Source: a virus. From it: a DNA stretch of 45,512 nucleotides. The stretch lies in IMG/VR virus record IMGVR_UViG_3300012353_000004, positions 1 through 45,512 of that record. One strand, given 5' to 3'. How positions within the stretch are numbered: the stretch's first letter is position 1; each line of letters starts with the position of its first letter. The notes under the pieces are model-generated. The model was not told where the DNA came from. It was given only the letters and a program-made list of their open reading frames with translations, and made no database searches. This document shows positions 25,035 to 32,564 of the stretch, one piece after another. A program made the translations under genes and the position numbers.

Positions 25035-25433
25035 ATGAACAAACAACAGATATTTGTATTAATAGAATCACGGAATCCATTTCAAGTATTCATGTTTATT
25101 GCGTGTATCTTTAGCGGATTATCTGGTTTATTTATACCTAATAGATTTTCTAGTTCTTTTCAAAGTACTTTGCCCCACAGTATACAGTTAATATGGTACA
25201 CTGGACTTATTGTTGGGGGAGTAGTTGCATTCTATGGTACACTAAGAAATATATTTATTGAGAGGATTGGAATTACAATATTAACAGGCATAATATTAGG
25301 ATTCACTATAGTGATTATTAGTCACGCTTCTCGATTTCTTAATGCTTCGTTCTTCTTAACTATTGCTTTTTTAATTGCCTGTATAATTAGGATTATTCAA
25401 ATAACAAGGTACATTAAAAAAGGATCCACATGA
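25035..25433 (+). CDS. multi-spanning membrane protein, 132 aa (lysis candidate)
   Basis: Three or four hydrophobic helices: VFMFIACIFSGLSGLF, LIWYTGLIVGGVVAFYG, GITILTGIILGFTIVII, FFLTIAFLIACIIRII. No signal sequence is needed for such a holin-type protein. Follows the lysozyme gene, overlaps the next. Holin or holin partner is likely; function not proven. Confidence 0.7.
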   Translation: MNKQQIFVLIESRNPFQVFMFIACIFSGLSGLFIPNRFSSSFQSTLPHSIQLIWYTGLIVGGVVAFYGTLRNIFIERIGITILTGIILGFTIVIISHASRFLNASFFLTIAFLIACIIRIIQITRYIKKGST

Positions 25434-25777
25434 AATTAGAAACTGTAGTCTTACTTTTGGGGGTTGGTACTGCATTTATTGCTCTTTTTCAAGGTTATGA
25501 CTGGTGGAAGAATAAACAGTCTAAATCATCAATTAATATAGTAGATTCAGCTATACAATTACTTAAACCTTATCAACAAGAAGTAGAAGAGCTGCGAGCA
25601 AGTCTGCAGAAAGCAAATACTCAAATCTATGATTTAACTCAAACGCTCAACGCAGCTGAGACTAGAGCAAACATACTCAATAACAGACTTGCTGACGCTC
25701 AGTCAGAGGTGGGGTACTTACGGACTCAAGTTAAAATTCTTTCTCAACAATTAGGAGATGACAGTGGTAGAGATTAA
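25430..25777 (+). CDS. membrane-anchored coiled-coil protein, 115 aa
   Basis: N-terminal helix LETVVLLLGVGTAFIALF anchors it; residues ~45-110 are an uninterrupted coiled coil (LRASLQKANTQIYDLTQTL, LNNRLADAQSEV). In phages such proteins occur in lysis cassettes as anti-holin or wall-contact factors. The next gene starts inside it (20-nt overlap). Confidence 0.65.
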   Translation: MKLETVVLLLGVGTAFIALFQGYDWWKNKQSKSSINIVDSAIQLLKPYQQEVEELRASLQKANTQIYDLTQTLNAAETRANILNNRLADAQSEVGYLRTQVKILSQQLGDDSGRD

Positions 25778-25985
25778 AGTAGCTATGTCTACAATAGGGT
25801 CAGCAGCTGCTAGTATTGTAATAGCCATCCTCAATCAAGTTACAACCAATGCATCTATGCTAGGAGCAATACCAGCCTGGTTGCAGTTTGTTTTAATAGT
25901 AGTTATTCCTCCTCTGGTAACTTGGCTTGGAGGCTATGCTATGCCTTCACCAACTTCTAGTGTCAGTAAAGGATTCAATAAATGA
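25758..25985 (+). CDS. two-helix holin candidate, 75 aa
   Basis: Two hydrophobic helices: IGSAAASIVIAILNQVT and WLQFVLIVVIPPLVTWLGGYA, separated by a short loop, then a short charged tail. This topology and size, with the nearby lysozyme, fit a class II-type holin. It overlaps the next start by ATGA. Confidence 0.65.
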   Translation: MTVVEIKVAMSTIGSAAASIVIAILNQVTTNASMLGAIPAWLQFVLIVVIPPLVTWLGGYAMPSPTSSVSKGFNK

Positions 25986-26281
25986 AGGACTTGATCCTAG
26001 CACGTGAGGTTGATGGAACTATTTGGGTCGGTAATGGTGTACAACGCCGACATATAGAGGACACTGGAGAGTTAGGAGGTCTTCAGTATTGGATTAGTCA
26101 AAAAGGTGGAGATTCTACTCTTCACGATGGTTGGACAGATATTCGTGTACTCGGTCAAGATGTTAACAAAGTCTCTTCGATCCCAGTAAACATTGACTAC
26201 GAGAAATTTGTTACTGATGTTGTTGATAGGTTATCTGAAAAACTCCATACATTACGGTTTGACTCAGTACAGAGTAATTAA
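25982..26281 (+). CDS. hypothetical protein with short beta motif, 99 aa
   Basis: KDLILAREVDGTIWVGNGV with RRHIEDTGELGGLQYWI: a short beta/turn module that recurs at the end of various actinophage lysis or tail proteins in my recollection. The second half is helical (VDRLSEKLHTLRF). Role unknown; last gene before the whiB promoter. Confidence 0.6.
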   Translation: MKDLILAREVDGTIWVGNGVQRRHIEDTGELGGLQYWISQKGGDSTLHDGWTDIRVLGQDVNKVSSIPVNIDYEKFVTDVVDRLSEKLHTLRFDSVQSN

Positions 26282-26286
26282 GAAAT

Positions 26287-26315
26287 TTGACATTTGAGTT
26301 AACGTGTGTTAACAT
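26287..26315 (+). promoter_or_regulatory. leaderless promoter and operator of the whiB-like gene
   Basis: TTGACA (26287-26292), 17-bp spacer, TAACAT (26310-26315), six bases, ATG at 26322. The +1 predicted 7 nt after the -10 is the ATG itself, so the mRNA would lack a leader. GTTAAC at 26298-26303 and 26308-26313, 4 bp apart, overlaps the spacer and -10: an operator that would block RNA polymerase. Confidence 0.75.
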
Positions 26316-26321
26316 TACTTC

Positions 26322-26681
26322 ATGGAAAGTATTTTTAAATGGGCCAAGAGAGCCAAATGTAGAAATGAAGGTATCTTACAAGAGAAGCTAAGTAAAAAGT
26401 ACTGCACAGACTGTCCTGTCATTGGTCTGTGCAGTACTTATGCAATTGTACATAACGAAGAAGGAATTTGGGGTGGTATGTCAGAGAAGGATAGAAAGTG
26501 TTTATCTCCTGATTTTGTATCTATTCTGACGAATCAGTATCAGAAGGAAGGTCTTCTTGAAAACCGTTCAATTGATCCTTTAGAATCTCTAATGCACCTG
26601 GCGGTACCACAGCTGGCGCATATTTACCCCAGCGTTCAGACTGATCCTTATCAGGACTCCACTTTATCCCAATCTGCTTAA
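26322..26681 (+). CDS. whiB: WhiB-family transcription factor
   Basis: 119 aa. The four Fe-S cysteines are C13, C28, C31 and C37 (C-x14-C-x2-C-x5-C), followed by GIWGG (48-52), the turn of WhiB proteins that contacts sigma factor. Actinobacteria and their phages use these Fe-S proteins with sigma-A to control transcription. The conserved domain ends near residue 65; residues 67-119 are antisense to the convergent gene and probably carry little function. It could reprogram host or late phage transcription, or mimic host WhiB to block superinfection (inference). It has its own promoter. Confidence 0.9.
   Translation: MESIFKWAKRAKCRNEGILQEKLSKKYCTDCPVIGLCSTYAIVHNEEGIWGGMSEKDRKCLSPDFVSILTNQYQKEGLLENRSIDPLESLMHLAVPQLAHIYPSVQTDPYQDSTLSQSA
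26394..26439 (-). terminator. leftward intrinsic terminator embedded in whiB
   Basis: AAGTACTGCACAGAC (26397-26411) and GTCTGTGCAGTACTT (26425-26439) are perfect 15-bp inverted repeats, 13-nt loop, covering the Cys28-Cys37 codons. On the minus strand the stem is followed at once by TTTTTACTT, the classical U tract. It lies just past the stop (26521) of the last leftward gene. Confidence 0.85.
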
Positions 26682-26985
26682 GTGATTCAGCAGCACAACC
26701 TATAGAACAAAAAGAAATACTGTCAACATTCCATGAATATGCAAAAATTTTGTGACACCATTTACATTCTTTTTCTTTAAAACCAGCTCCATTAGTACTA
26801 AAATAGATGTGGACACTCTCAGCTTCTCTTAGCTTATCGTCCCTAGTTTCAGCTGGTTTTTCACTTGAGGCAGCTTGCAAATCAGCTACTTGTTCAGCTG
26901 ACACACCCATTGCTGCTAGTAGTTCAGCAGCTTTGTCGAGAGTCCGTTTCCTGACGGTCTCCTGACTTAGTTTGCCTCGTCCCAT
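26521..26985 (-). CDS. hypothetical protein with CxxC zinc site, 154 aa (last leftward gene)
   Basis: N-terminal helices (VRKRTLDKAAELLAAMG, AEQVADLQAAS) suggest a DNA- or protein-binding unit. Middle: ECKWCHKIFAYSW and FCSIGC form a C-x2-C ... C-x3-C site. C-terminal GIKWSPDKDQSERWGKYAP and PPGALEIL recur in actinophage proteins. Its 3' 161 bp overlap the whiB tail in the opposite strand, a tail-to-tail overlap that is common in convergent phage arms. Function unknown. Confidence 0.75.
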   Translation of the reverse strand: MGRGKLSQETVRKRTLDKAAELLAAMGVSAEQVADLQAASSEKPAETRDDKLREAESVHIYFSTNGAGFKEKECKWCHKIFAYSWNVDSISFCSIGCAAESLKQIGIKWSPDKDQSERWGKYAPAVVPPGALEILKDQLNGFQEDLPSDTDSSE

Positions 26986-27094
26986 AATTTCGTACCCTTA
27001 AATGTTGACAATCGCAGTATGTTTTACCTGGACATTGCCTATGTAAATGCTGATTCTTGGTGTCAGCTGCTAGTTTACATGAGTTACATATCAT
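26924..27094 (-). CDS. small zinc-ribbon protein, 56 aa
   Basis: ATG at 27094 behind AGGAG (8-nt spacer), TGA at 26924-26926; overlaps the next start by 62 nt. CNSC, then HRQCPGKTYCDCQH: two C-x-C/C-x2-C pairs for one zinc ion. This pattern (CxxC...C-x-G-x-x-x-CDCQH) is frequent among tiny actinophage proteins. The overlap means the C-terminal tail may be non-functional. Not listed by long-ORF criteria. Confidence 0.65.
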   Translation of the reverse strand: MICNSCKLAADTKNQHLHRQCPGKTYCDCQHLRVRNYGTRQTKSGDRQETDSRQSC

Positions 27095-27096
27095 CT

Positions 27097-27543
27097 CTAT
27101 ACTCCTGTACTACCGTGGCCTTGATCTCCTCTCTCAGTCTGTGTGAAGTACTCATAATCCGCAAGCCAATCAAGATTAACTCGATGGTAGGGGAGTATCA
27201 CTAGTTGAGCAATACGATTACCTACATATAATGTAATTCCACGGTTACCGAGATTAGCTAGAGTTACAACAACCTCTCCACGATATCCACTATCTATAAC
27301 ACCCCCAAGAACAGTCAGTCCCCAGTTCCGTGCTAATCCTGACCGCGGTAAAACTAGACCAAAAGTAGCTTCTGGAAATTCAATAGCAATTCCTGTGGGA
27401 AAACTAGTGTATCCATCTACAGGGAGGCTCTGAGTTTCACAAGCTATTAAATCTATACCGACATCATCAGCATTTGCATACCTAGTTAACTCTTGTATGT
27501 TGATACCTTTATGAGATAAATCTCTTAGTTGCTTAATCTTCAT
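27097..27543 (-). CDS. dut: dUTPase (deoxyuridine triphosphatase)
   Basis: 148 aa, trimeric all-beta type. All five motifs are visible: ADDVGIDL (motif 1), PRSGLA (2), GVIDSGYRGEV (3, catalytic Asp and Tyr), NRIAQLVI (4) and the C-terminal ERGDQGHGSTG (5, nucleotide lid). It hydrolyses dUTP to dUMP and pyrophosphate, keeping uracil out of DNA and supplying dTMP synthesis. Start at 27543 overlaps the preceding gene by 11 bp. The nearby uracil-DNA glycosylase acts in the same pathway. Confidence 0.95.
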   Translation of the reverse strand: MKIKQLRDLSHKGINIQELTRYANADDVGIDLIACETQSLPVDGYTSFPTGIAIEFPEATFGLVLPRSGLARNWGLTVLGGVIDSGYRGEVVVTLANLGNRGITLYVGNRIAQLVILPYHRVNLDWLADYEYFTQTERGDQGHGSTGV

Positions 27544-27940
27544 GCTTACCGTCCATAACAGGTTTAAAGGGTGCCCTTAATTCTAAATGATCGTAGGATA
27601 CAACTGGTCGATCTGTGGCAATCCCAACAGGTAAACCTAGCCACACACAAGGCATTCTACAATCAGCACAGCAGAGTTGAATATCACAGGTATATCCTAT
27701 AGCTTTATCTATCCTTCCCTGTTTTGGTTCATCTTGAACTAGTCTATTAACTACTGCAACAATATCAAAGTTAACATGCGGACAACTCTGCATTATGCCC
27801 TTAGCCTGTTCTTTAATCAAAAAATTAATACCATCCTGGAATGTATGGCAATTCCCACAATACTTGTTGAGAACATCTTGTGGATTGTAGCTAGTGAGTC
27901 CACAAAAACGACAAGTAATGCTTTGTGGTGATTCTGTCAT
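27533..27940 (-). CDS. zinc-ribbon hypothetical protein, 135 aa
   Basis: ITCRFCGLTSYNPQDVLNKY then CGNCHTF: two C-x2-C pairs 17 residues apart, a classical zinc ribbon of the kind common in actinophages. A second cysteine cluster (LCCADCRMPCVW) lies at ~90-100. Could bind nucleic acid or a host protein; unknown. Confidence 0.7.
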   Translation of the reverse strand: MTESPQSITCRFCGLTSYNPQDVLNKYCGNCHTFQDGINFLIKEQAKGIMQSCPHVNFDIVAVVNRLVQDEPKQGRIDKAIGYTCDIQLCCADCRMPCVWLGLPVGIATDRPVVSYDHLELRAPFKPVMDGKHED

Positions 27941-28162
27941 TTATAACCACTCAATTCCGTCAGGTTCCCATGATGGATTCTCATCTGCATGATCCAAATA
28001 TGAATTCAAGTGCCTTTTACATACATAGATATTTAATTTTCTATGGGTCCAACAAAAGATCCTAGCAATAGCAGGCTCAAATAGTGCTTTTGGATAAATA
28101 TACTTATAGTCTGTGTATCCGTGACTATGTTGTCCCGCGTAACACACCATTTTGTGAGGCAT
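27941..28162 (-). CDS. hypothetical protein, 73 aa
   Basis: Starts at ATG 28162 (AGGAT ribosome site) right below a strong hairpin. Aromatic and His-rich (MPHKMVCYAGQHSHGYTDYK, IARIFCWTHRKLNIYVC) and ends EWL. The Cys/His spacing may bind metal. No family recognised. Confidence 0.6.
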   Translation of the reverse strand: MPHKMVCYAGQHSHGYTDYKYIYPKALFEPAIARIFCWTHRKLNIYVCKRHLNSYLDHADENPSWEPDGIEWL

Positions 28163-28182
28163 CTATTTCATCCTAGGGGAGG

Positions 28183-28213
28183 GGTCGGAGCCCTCTGATC
28201 CAGGGCTCCGACC
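28183..28213 (-). terminator. 12-bp perfect hairpin upstream of a gene
   Basis: GGTCGGAGCCCT (28183-28194) pairs with AGGGCTCCGACC (28202-28213), 7-nt loop, very GC-rich. No U tract follows on either strand, and the next leftward gene starts 21 nt later. Best read as an attenuator or mRNA-processing site. Confidence 0.6.
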
Positions 28214-28246
28214 AGGTTACTTAACATAAGGTAGGTTATCGCATTA

Positions 28247-28546
28247 TCACTGTGCAGGTGGAACAGTTTCGTCACCGTGACGTATTTCCTTGTTCACAGG
28301 ACTTGACACTAGGTCAGGTGTTGGAGTCAATGCAGGACGACGCAGCTCGATATAGCCGAGGACATATTCCATATCTGGCCATCCGTCCATGTTGAGGGTT
28401 CTACTGTCAGTTAGAAAGGCCTCCCTGTAGACACATCCTTTTCTATTCCCCTCTTGCCTTCTACAGCTTTTAGGGTCTTCACAAATAACCCTGAATCGAG
28501 GTCCTTGTGTCTTGTTGATATAAGCCTCTAAGAAGTGCCTACTCAT
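28247..28546 (-). CDS. hypothetical protein, 99 aa
   Basis: Starts MSRHFLEAYINKTQGPRFR with a basic, Cys-containing core (CEDPKSCRRQEGNRKGC) that could bind zinc, and a Pro-rich tail. Overlaps the RuvC-like gene by 8 bp. Family unknown. Confidence 0.65.
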   Translation of the reverse strand: MSRHFLEAYINKTQGPRFRVICEDPKSCRRQEGNRKGCVYREAFLTDSRTLNMDGWPDMEYVLGYIELRRPALTPTPDLVSSPVNKEIRHGDETVPPAQ

Positions 28547-28985
28547 TGTAGTCCTCTAATACTTTAGGTTTGATGAGTCCTTTATTAAACAGATAGTAGT
28601 AACCGTGTAAGTATGCTGATATGTAGTCTGGTAAGTGTTTATTCGATTTTAAATTGACTTGAGCCCACATAGCAGCGATACTGAGTATTGTACTAGGTTG
28701 TTCAACTATTTGTATATCATGTCGTCTCGCATAACCTTTAATATCTCCTATGAGCTGTGCTGTGAGTAATCTATTTCCTATGTGGCTGATACGTCTAGGG
28801 ACATACTCCTCTAGAATAAATGTTTTTACTGTGTTAGGAATATGCTCGATCTCATAGTCAAACTCCTTCTGACCAATTATCTTTAGGTCTAGCACGTTAG
28901 CTTCCTGGTCCCAGTAACACAGACCAGTTGTTCTTCTTTTAGTTGAACCTCCTGGATCCCAGGAAGCATACGTAGCTACACCCAT
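28539..28985 (-). CDS. RuvC-like Holliday-junction resolvase
   Basis: 148 aa, RNase H fold. First acidic site: SWDPGGSTK (Asp10); second: TFILEEYVPRR (Glu near 59-60); third: KHLPDYISAYLHGYYYL (Asp near 122). The catalytic Asp, Glu, Asp order of RuvC is therefore present. It would cut four-way junctions left by recombination or replication before packaging. Fits with the Sak4/SSB/Cas4-like set in the same arm. Confidence 0.8.
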   Translation of the reverse strand: MGVATYASWDPGGSTKRRTTGLCYWDQEANVLDLKIIGQKEFDYEIEHIPNTVKTFILEEYVPRRISHIGNRLLTAQLIGDIKGYARRHDIQIVEQPSTILSIAAMWAQVNLKSNKHLPDYISAYLHGYYYLFNKGLIKPKVLEDYNE

Positions 28986-29006
28986 TTATTATCCTTGTTA
29001 AGATCC

Positions 29007-29486
29007 TTAATGATATTCGATAAGCCAGGTGAATACTCGAAAATTCCAGATAGCGTCAGCTAGTGCATTATGTTCATTCTCGTTATCATAAGGAATGTCG
29101 TCCCTTGTTACACCAAGATGCCACATATATTGTCTGATATCTAGACAATTCTGTGGCCAATCCTGAGGCTGCTCAACAAAAGATCCATACAATTGACCAA
29201 GTATTACCCAATCATAACTTGCATAGTAAGCCCAGAATTCAGGATTTGGTCCCACGAATTGTACAATTTCTTGAGCAATCTGTTCTTTGGGCTTAATCAA
29301 CTCAGGAGATTTTCCTATATTAGGCTTAATGTTTTCCAGAACCCATGAGTTAGCTTTAGACCAATCTACACCTTTGAATTCAGCATAATAGTTATCTCCA
29401 TCTTCCTTAACTAATCCAATGGAGACAGGAATAATAGGATGTCTGTCTCCGTTTTCAATAAACTCTGTATCAAAGAAGGTTCTCAC
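29007..29486 (-). CDS. 3'-5' exoribonuclease, DEDD (Rv2179c-like)
   Basis: 159 aa. The motifs FFDTEF (Asp6, Glu8), YYASYDWVIL (third acidic site) and EHNALADAIWN (His and last Asp) fit the DEDDh exonucleases of the Rv2179c type, common in actinobacteria and their phages. Digests RNA from the 3' end; in phages it may serve RNA turnover. The start MRTFFDTEF puts the first motif at once. Confidence 0.8.
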   Translation of the reverse strand: MRTFFDTEFIENGDRHPIIPVSIGLVKEDGDNYYAEFKGVDWSKANSWVLENIKPNIGKSPELIKPKEQIAQEIVQFVGPNPEFWAYYASYDWVILGQLYGSFVEQPQDWPQNCLDIRQYMWHLGVTRDDIPYDNENEHNALADAIWNFRVFTWLIEYH

Positions 29487-29501
29487 TACTTATTCCCCTT
29501 A

Positions 29502-29795
29502 TCAGTGCAAATTAATAGCTATGTTAGGCCATCTATCTTTTAGAACTGTTTTATAGGATTCAACTTCTTTTTCTGTCATATCTGCTAATTCTTTCCAATA
29601 TTCTTCTTCAGTAATAACTCCTTTATCCAAAAGTAGCTTAGCTAGTACACCTTCACCTATTAAAGCATTATTAACACCTACTCTTAGATGCTTTGGTGTA
29701 GTTTCATTTGGATCAAGTCCCATTAAAGTTGCTACACCTGTTTGCATAGCGTGTGCCGCTGCTTGATAACGTATTTTATGCTCTTCAATACTCAC
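29502..29795 (-). CDS. helical hypothetical protein, 97 aa
   Basis: Mainly helical: HKIRYQAAAHAMQTGVATLM, LGVNNALIGEGVLAKLLLDKG-like and EEYWKELADMTEKEVESYK. The segment with Gly-rich turns, then the acidic EEYWKEL helix, is seen in small actinophage proteins. No function. Overlaps the next gene by one base. Confidence 0.65.
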   Translation of the reverse strand: MSIEEHKIRYQAAAHAMQTGVATLMGLDPNETTPKHLRVGVNNALIGEGVLAKLLLDKGVITEEEYWKELADMTEKEVESYKTVLKDRWPNIAINLH

Positions 29796-30262
29796 TACCT
29801 ACTCCCCTGCTGTTTCCTGCGCAAAAGCTCTGGAATTGATTCTAGATGTTTCTTATCCTCTCCCATAATCATAGCAGCTAATCTATCAAACTTAGCGAAG
29901 ATCCTACTTGAAGCTTCCTTCATAGCTTTACTTAAGGTTTCTTCATAGTGGTCAAGACCAGCCCTTACTTCAAGAGCTATTTGATGATCTACCTTATCTC
30001 TCCAATTCTTTGCTATTTTGTTGTACTCTTTTCTCATTTCATTAAAGTCTTTGAGGCATTCTCTGGCTTCTCTGATTGCTTCTTTCAGTTCAGCTAGAGT
30101 CTGCTCTTCAGGGTTAGTTTTAACTGGCCAGTCCACATCACATGCATAATTATAGTGGTTTTCATCTGTGTGATTGTCTTTAAGTTGACATTTTAACCAT
30201 CCGTAGTAACTGTGCTTAAAATGAGAAAAACATTCCTTTGTAGCTTTATCTTCAGGACTCAT
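29795..30262 (-). CDS. coiled-coil hypothetical protein, 155 aa
   Basis: N-terminal ~40 residues contain Cys/His (ECFSHFKHSYYGWLKC) that may bind metal; residues ~50-150 are an extended charged coiled coil (LKEAIREARECLKDF, SKAMKEASSRIFAKF). Not recognised. Confidence 0.65.
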   Translation of the reverse strand: MSPEDKATKECFSHFKHSYYGWLKCQLKDNHTDENHYNYACDVDWPVKTNPEEQTLAELKEAIREARECLKDFNEMRKEYNKIAKNWRDKVDHQIALEVRAGLDHYEETLSKAMKEASSRIFAKFDRLAAMIMGEDKKHLESIPELLRRKQQGSR

Positions 30263-30359
30263 CCTGTAACTCCTGATAGGTCTTTTTAAATATTCTCTTT
30301 TGATGCATAGCTTCTTTAGTTAAATGAACTAATGCATCTTGCCAGCCTTGATTATACAT
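30252..30359 (-). CDS. very small protein, 35 aa
   Basis: ATG at 30359 (MYNQGWQDALVHLTKEAMHQ), TGA at 30252-30254; overlaps the ends of both neighbours by 8-11 bp. One amphipathic helix. Coding likelihood is fair because of the perfect overlap at both ends, but it is short. Confidence 0.45.
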   Translation of the reverse strand: MYNQGWQDALVHLTKEAMHQKRIFKKTYQELQDES

Positions 30360-30585
30360 CGCTAACATGAGGCGGAGTGTCTGAAGTTGTTCCTTCGTCA
30401 GTTCGGGTTTCGTCATAAGCTTCTCGCATAACTAAAGATAAATCAGCAATTGAGATAGCTGACTCAGGCAAATCTGCTAAACTACACAATTCAGTTGCAA
30501 TAAGATATTCAGGTACTCCAACTCTGTACATAACCTTAGCAATATCTTTGAGTGTGAAAGTAGCTTTTTCAAGGTTGTGGTTCAT
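30352..30585 (-). CDS. hypothetical protein, 77 aa
   Basis: ATG 30585 (MNHNLEKATFTLKDIAKVMY) lies inside the end of the polymerase gene (17-nt overlap). Helical: VMYRVGVPEYLIATEL, SIADLSLVMREAYDE; Thr/Asp tail. A longer frame reaching back to 30723 overlaps the polymerase in another frame and is rejected. Function unknown. Confidence 0.6.
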   Translation of the reverse strand: MNHNLEKATFTLKDIAKVMYRVGVPEYLIATELCSLADLPESAISIADLSLVMREAYDETRTDEGTTSDTPPHVSDV

Positions 30586-32320
30586 ATGCTTGGTTCGTTC
30601 CCCACTTATGGACATCAACTCTGAATTTGACTCCAAAGTCTTTGTCTTCTTCGACATTCTCCATAACGCGTTTAATCTCAGGGATGTACTCGTGCTCTTT
30701 TCCATTTTCAATCTCAGTGACAATAGAATCGTGAACTTGAAGATTGAGAATACAGGAAGGCGTAAACAGTCCTGCCTTCTTGACAGCTAAGGTCCGTCGC
30801 TTAACAATTTCGAAGGCCCCTCCTTGCATAGCCGCATTACCAGCTTTGTGCAACTCTGAAGCCCATGGGAAGTGCCTACGCCTGCCTGTCCAGTATTTAA
30901 TATATCCATTCTCTCTGGCTTTTCGTTCAGCAAGTCTATCAAGTTCTAAGAATCCTGGATACTTCCTGAAATAGTTATCAATAATAACTTGCGCTGCAAC
31001 ATCACTCACACCAAAGACAGTAGAAACTCTATTCTTTCTACCTCCATAAGAGATAGTATAATTAAGAGTCTTGACTGGATCTCTTTGCATCCCGAGATCA
31101 GCAGCCATCTCATTAAAAATATCCCGTGATTCATCGTTAAAAATATCAATCAGGTTTTGCTGGTTAGCATACGCTGCCTTCAGTCTAAACTCAAGCTGAG
31201 AAAAGTCAAACTCCCAGAGCGTATAACCTGGCCGAGCAATAAATGCTTGCTTAAGTTTACCGTTCCAGTCCTTCTCAGATGTTTTAGGAATCTGGTGTAA
31301 GATAGACGCGGACAGCCGACACGTTTTAGTACCATGCTGTTTGAATGAGGTTCGGAACCGGCCGTCGTGACTAAGCTTTTCTAGATACGGTTTATAGTTA
31401 GAGCTAGTTGTTTTTTGCCAACCCCTGTAGGCCATAATTTGCTTAGCTCTATGATCATTATTTCTTTCTAATAATTCATCATAAATGGCCATATGTTCTT
31501 TATCAAAAGAATAACGACCAGATTTCCCCTTTCGACCTACAGGGGGTAGTTTAAGTTCCTCTAGAAGGAACTTACCTAGTTCATTAGGAGAACCAGGATT
31601 AAAGCCGAGACCTTTCTTAATGTCTGACATGATATGGAGACCGCGCTCCAATTCATGTTCACAGAAAGACTGATCAATCAGAATCCCATTATCTTCCATC
31701 TCCCCCAATAACACAGCAAAGTCTTGTTCAACACCCCAGAGTTCTCCATCAAAGTCTTGTTCTTGAAATTCAGGGAGAAGTTTGTGGAAAAGTTCTTCAG
31801 TAATAAATGCATCGTTCTGACCATAAGGTCTAATTATTTCAACAGGTACAAAATCCCAGCCAAATGCCAGGATAATTTTATTCATCAGTTCAGAGGAGCG
31901 TTTAGGTTCTCCCCCACTAAACTTACTCAACCAATCTAACTCTTTGCTAGGAAGATTCTCATTAACCATGTGAGCCATAAGCTGAGTATCATAAAATTTA
32001 CCAGTATAGTTAATATCTAGGTTATTCAAAGACCGTAGATCGTGCTTAGCGTTATGAAATACTAAACAAGAATGGTTCTCAATAACATTCTTTATCTGAG
32101 GGAACCATTCTTGAGGTAGATTATTTCCAAATCGTTGATTGAAGGCATAGTAATCACCTACTCCCCCAGCACTGATAGACAAACCCCAGGTAGTACTAAA
32201 AGGATGGTTCAGGGTGCCTTCAGTGTCCACTGTAAGATACTCAGATTCTTGAGCTTGCTTACAGTGTTTGTCGAACTCTTCCTTACTGAGGTAGCTCAAC
32301 TTGTTCCCAGGCGGGTTCAC
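30569..32320 (-). CDS. polA: family A DNA polymerase with 3'-5' exonuclease
   Basis: 583 aa. Exonuclease: VDTEG (Asp32, Glu34), FHNAKHD and YGQNDAFI. Polymerase: motif A EFDFSQLEFR, motif B RDPVKTLNYTISYGG, motif C LQVHDSIVTE. In the O-helix the residue equal to Phe762 of E. coli Pol I is Tyr (K-T-L-N-Y), as in T7 polymerase. No 5' nuclease domain. This would replicate the phage genome with the primase-helicase gene just upstream. A 38-nt overlap with the 93-aa gene fits. Confidence 0.95.
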   Translation of the reverse strand: MNPPGNKLSYLSKEEFDKHCKQAQESEYLTVDTEGTLNHPFSTTWGLSISAGGVGDYYAFNQRFGNNLPQEWFPQIKNVIENHSCLVFHNAKHDLRSLNNLDINYTGKFYDTQLMAHMVNENLPSKELDWLSKFSGGEPKRSSELMNKIILAFGWDFVPVEIIRPYGQNDAFITEELFHKLLPEFQEQDFDGELWGVEQDFAVLLGEMEDNGILIDQSFCEHELERGLHIMSDIKKGLGFNPGSPNELGKFLLEELKLPPVGRKGKSGRYSFDKEHMAIYDELLERNNDHRAKQIMAYRGWQKTTSSNYKPYLEKLSHDGRFRTSFKQHGTKTCRLSASILHQIPKTSEKDWNGKLKQAFIARPGYTLWEFDFSQLEFRLKAAYANQQNLIDIFNDESRDIFNEMAADLGMQRDPVKTLNYTISYGGRKNRVSTVFGVSDVAAQVIIDNYFRKYPGFLELDRLAERKARENGYIKYWTGRRRHFPWASELHKAGNAAMQGGAFEIVKRRTLAVKKAGLFTPSCILNLQVHDSIVTEIENGKEHEYIPEIKRVMENVEEDKDFGVKFRVDVHKWGTNQAYEPQP

Positions 32321-32564
32321 TAACCATTTTTTCTAGCTTGATATTACGTACAAAATCTTTATCTTGATCAGCCCACATTTTTAAGACCTTAGCCTGATCC
32401 CAAGGGTTGTCAGTTTCTCTAGTAACTAAATGCCAATCTTCATCTGGAATCTGAGAATTAGGTGTTATTTGAGTTACATTTTTGTAGAACGCTGGATCAG
32501 CATTACAGTACTTGTGTAATGCTGATGTGTATACAGTTTCAAAACTTAGCCTATAAGTACTCAT
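32283..32564 (-). CDS. hypothetical protein, 93 aa, between primase-helicase and polymerase
   Basis: Sits between the primase-helicase and polymerase genes, overlapping both (ATGA with the former). Starts MSTYRLSFETVYTSALHKYC and contains EDWHLVTRETDNPWDQAKVL. A small replication-associated protein is likely from position only; its own function is unknown. Confidence 0.65.
   Translation of the reverse strand: MSTYRLSFETVYTSALHKYCNADPAFYKNVTQITPNSQIPDEDWHLVTRETDNPWDQAKVLKMWADQDKDFVRNIKLEKMVSEPAWEQVELPQ

Noticed and set aside
26779-26860. AAAACCAGCT/AGCTGGTTTT arms as a rightward terminator
   Set aside because: The 62-nt loop lies in a coding gene, so support is weak.
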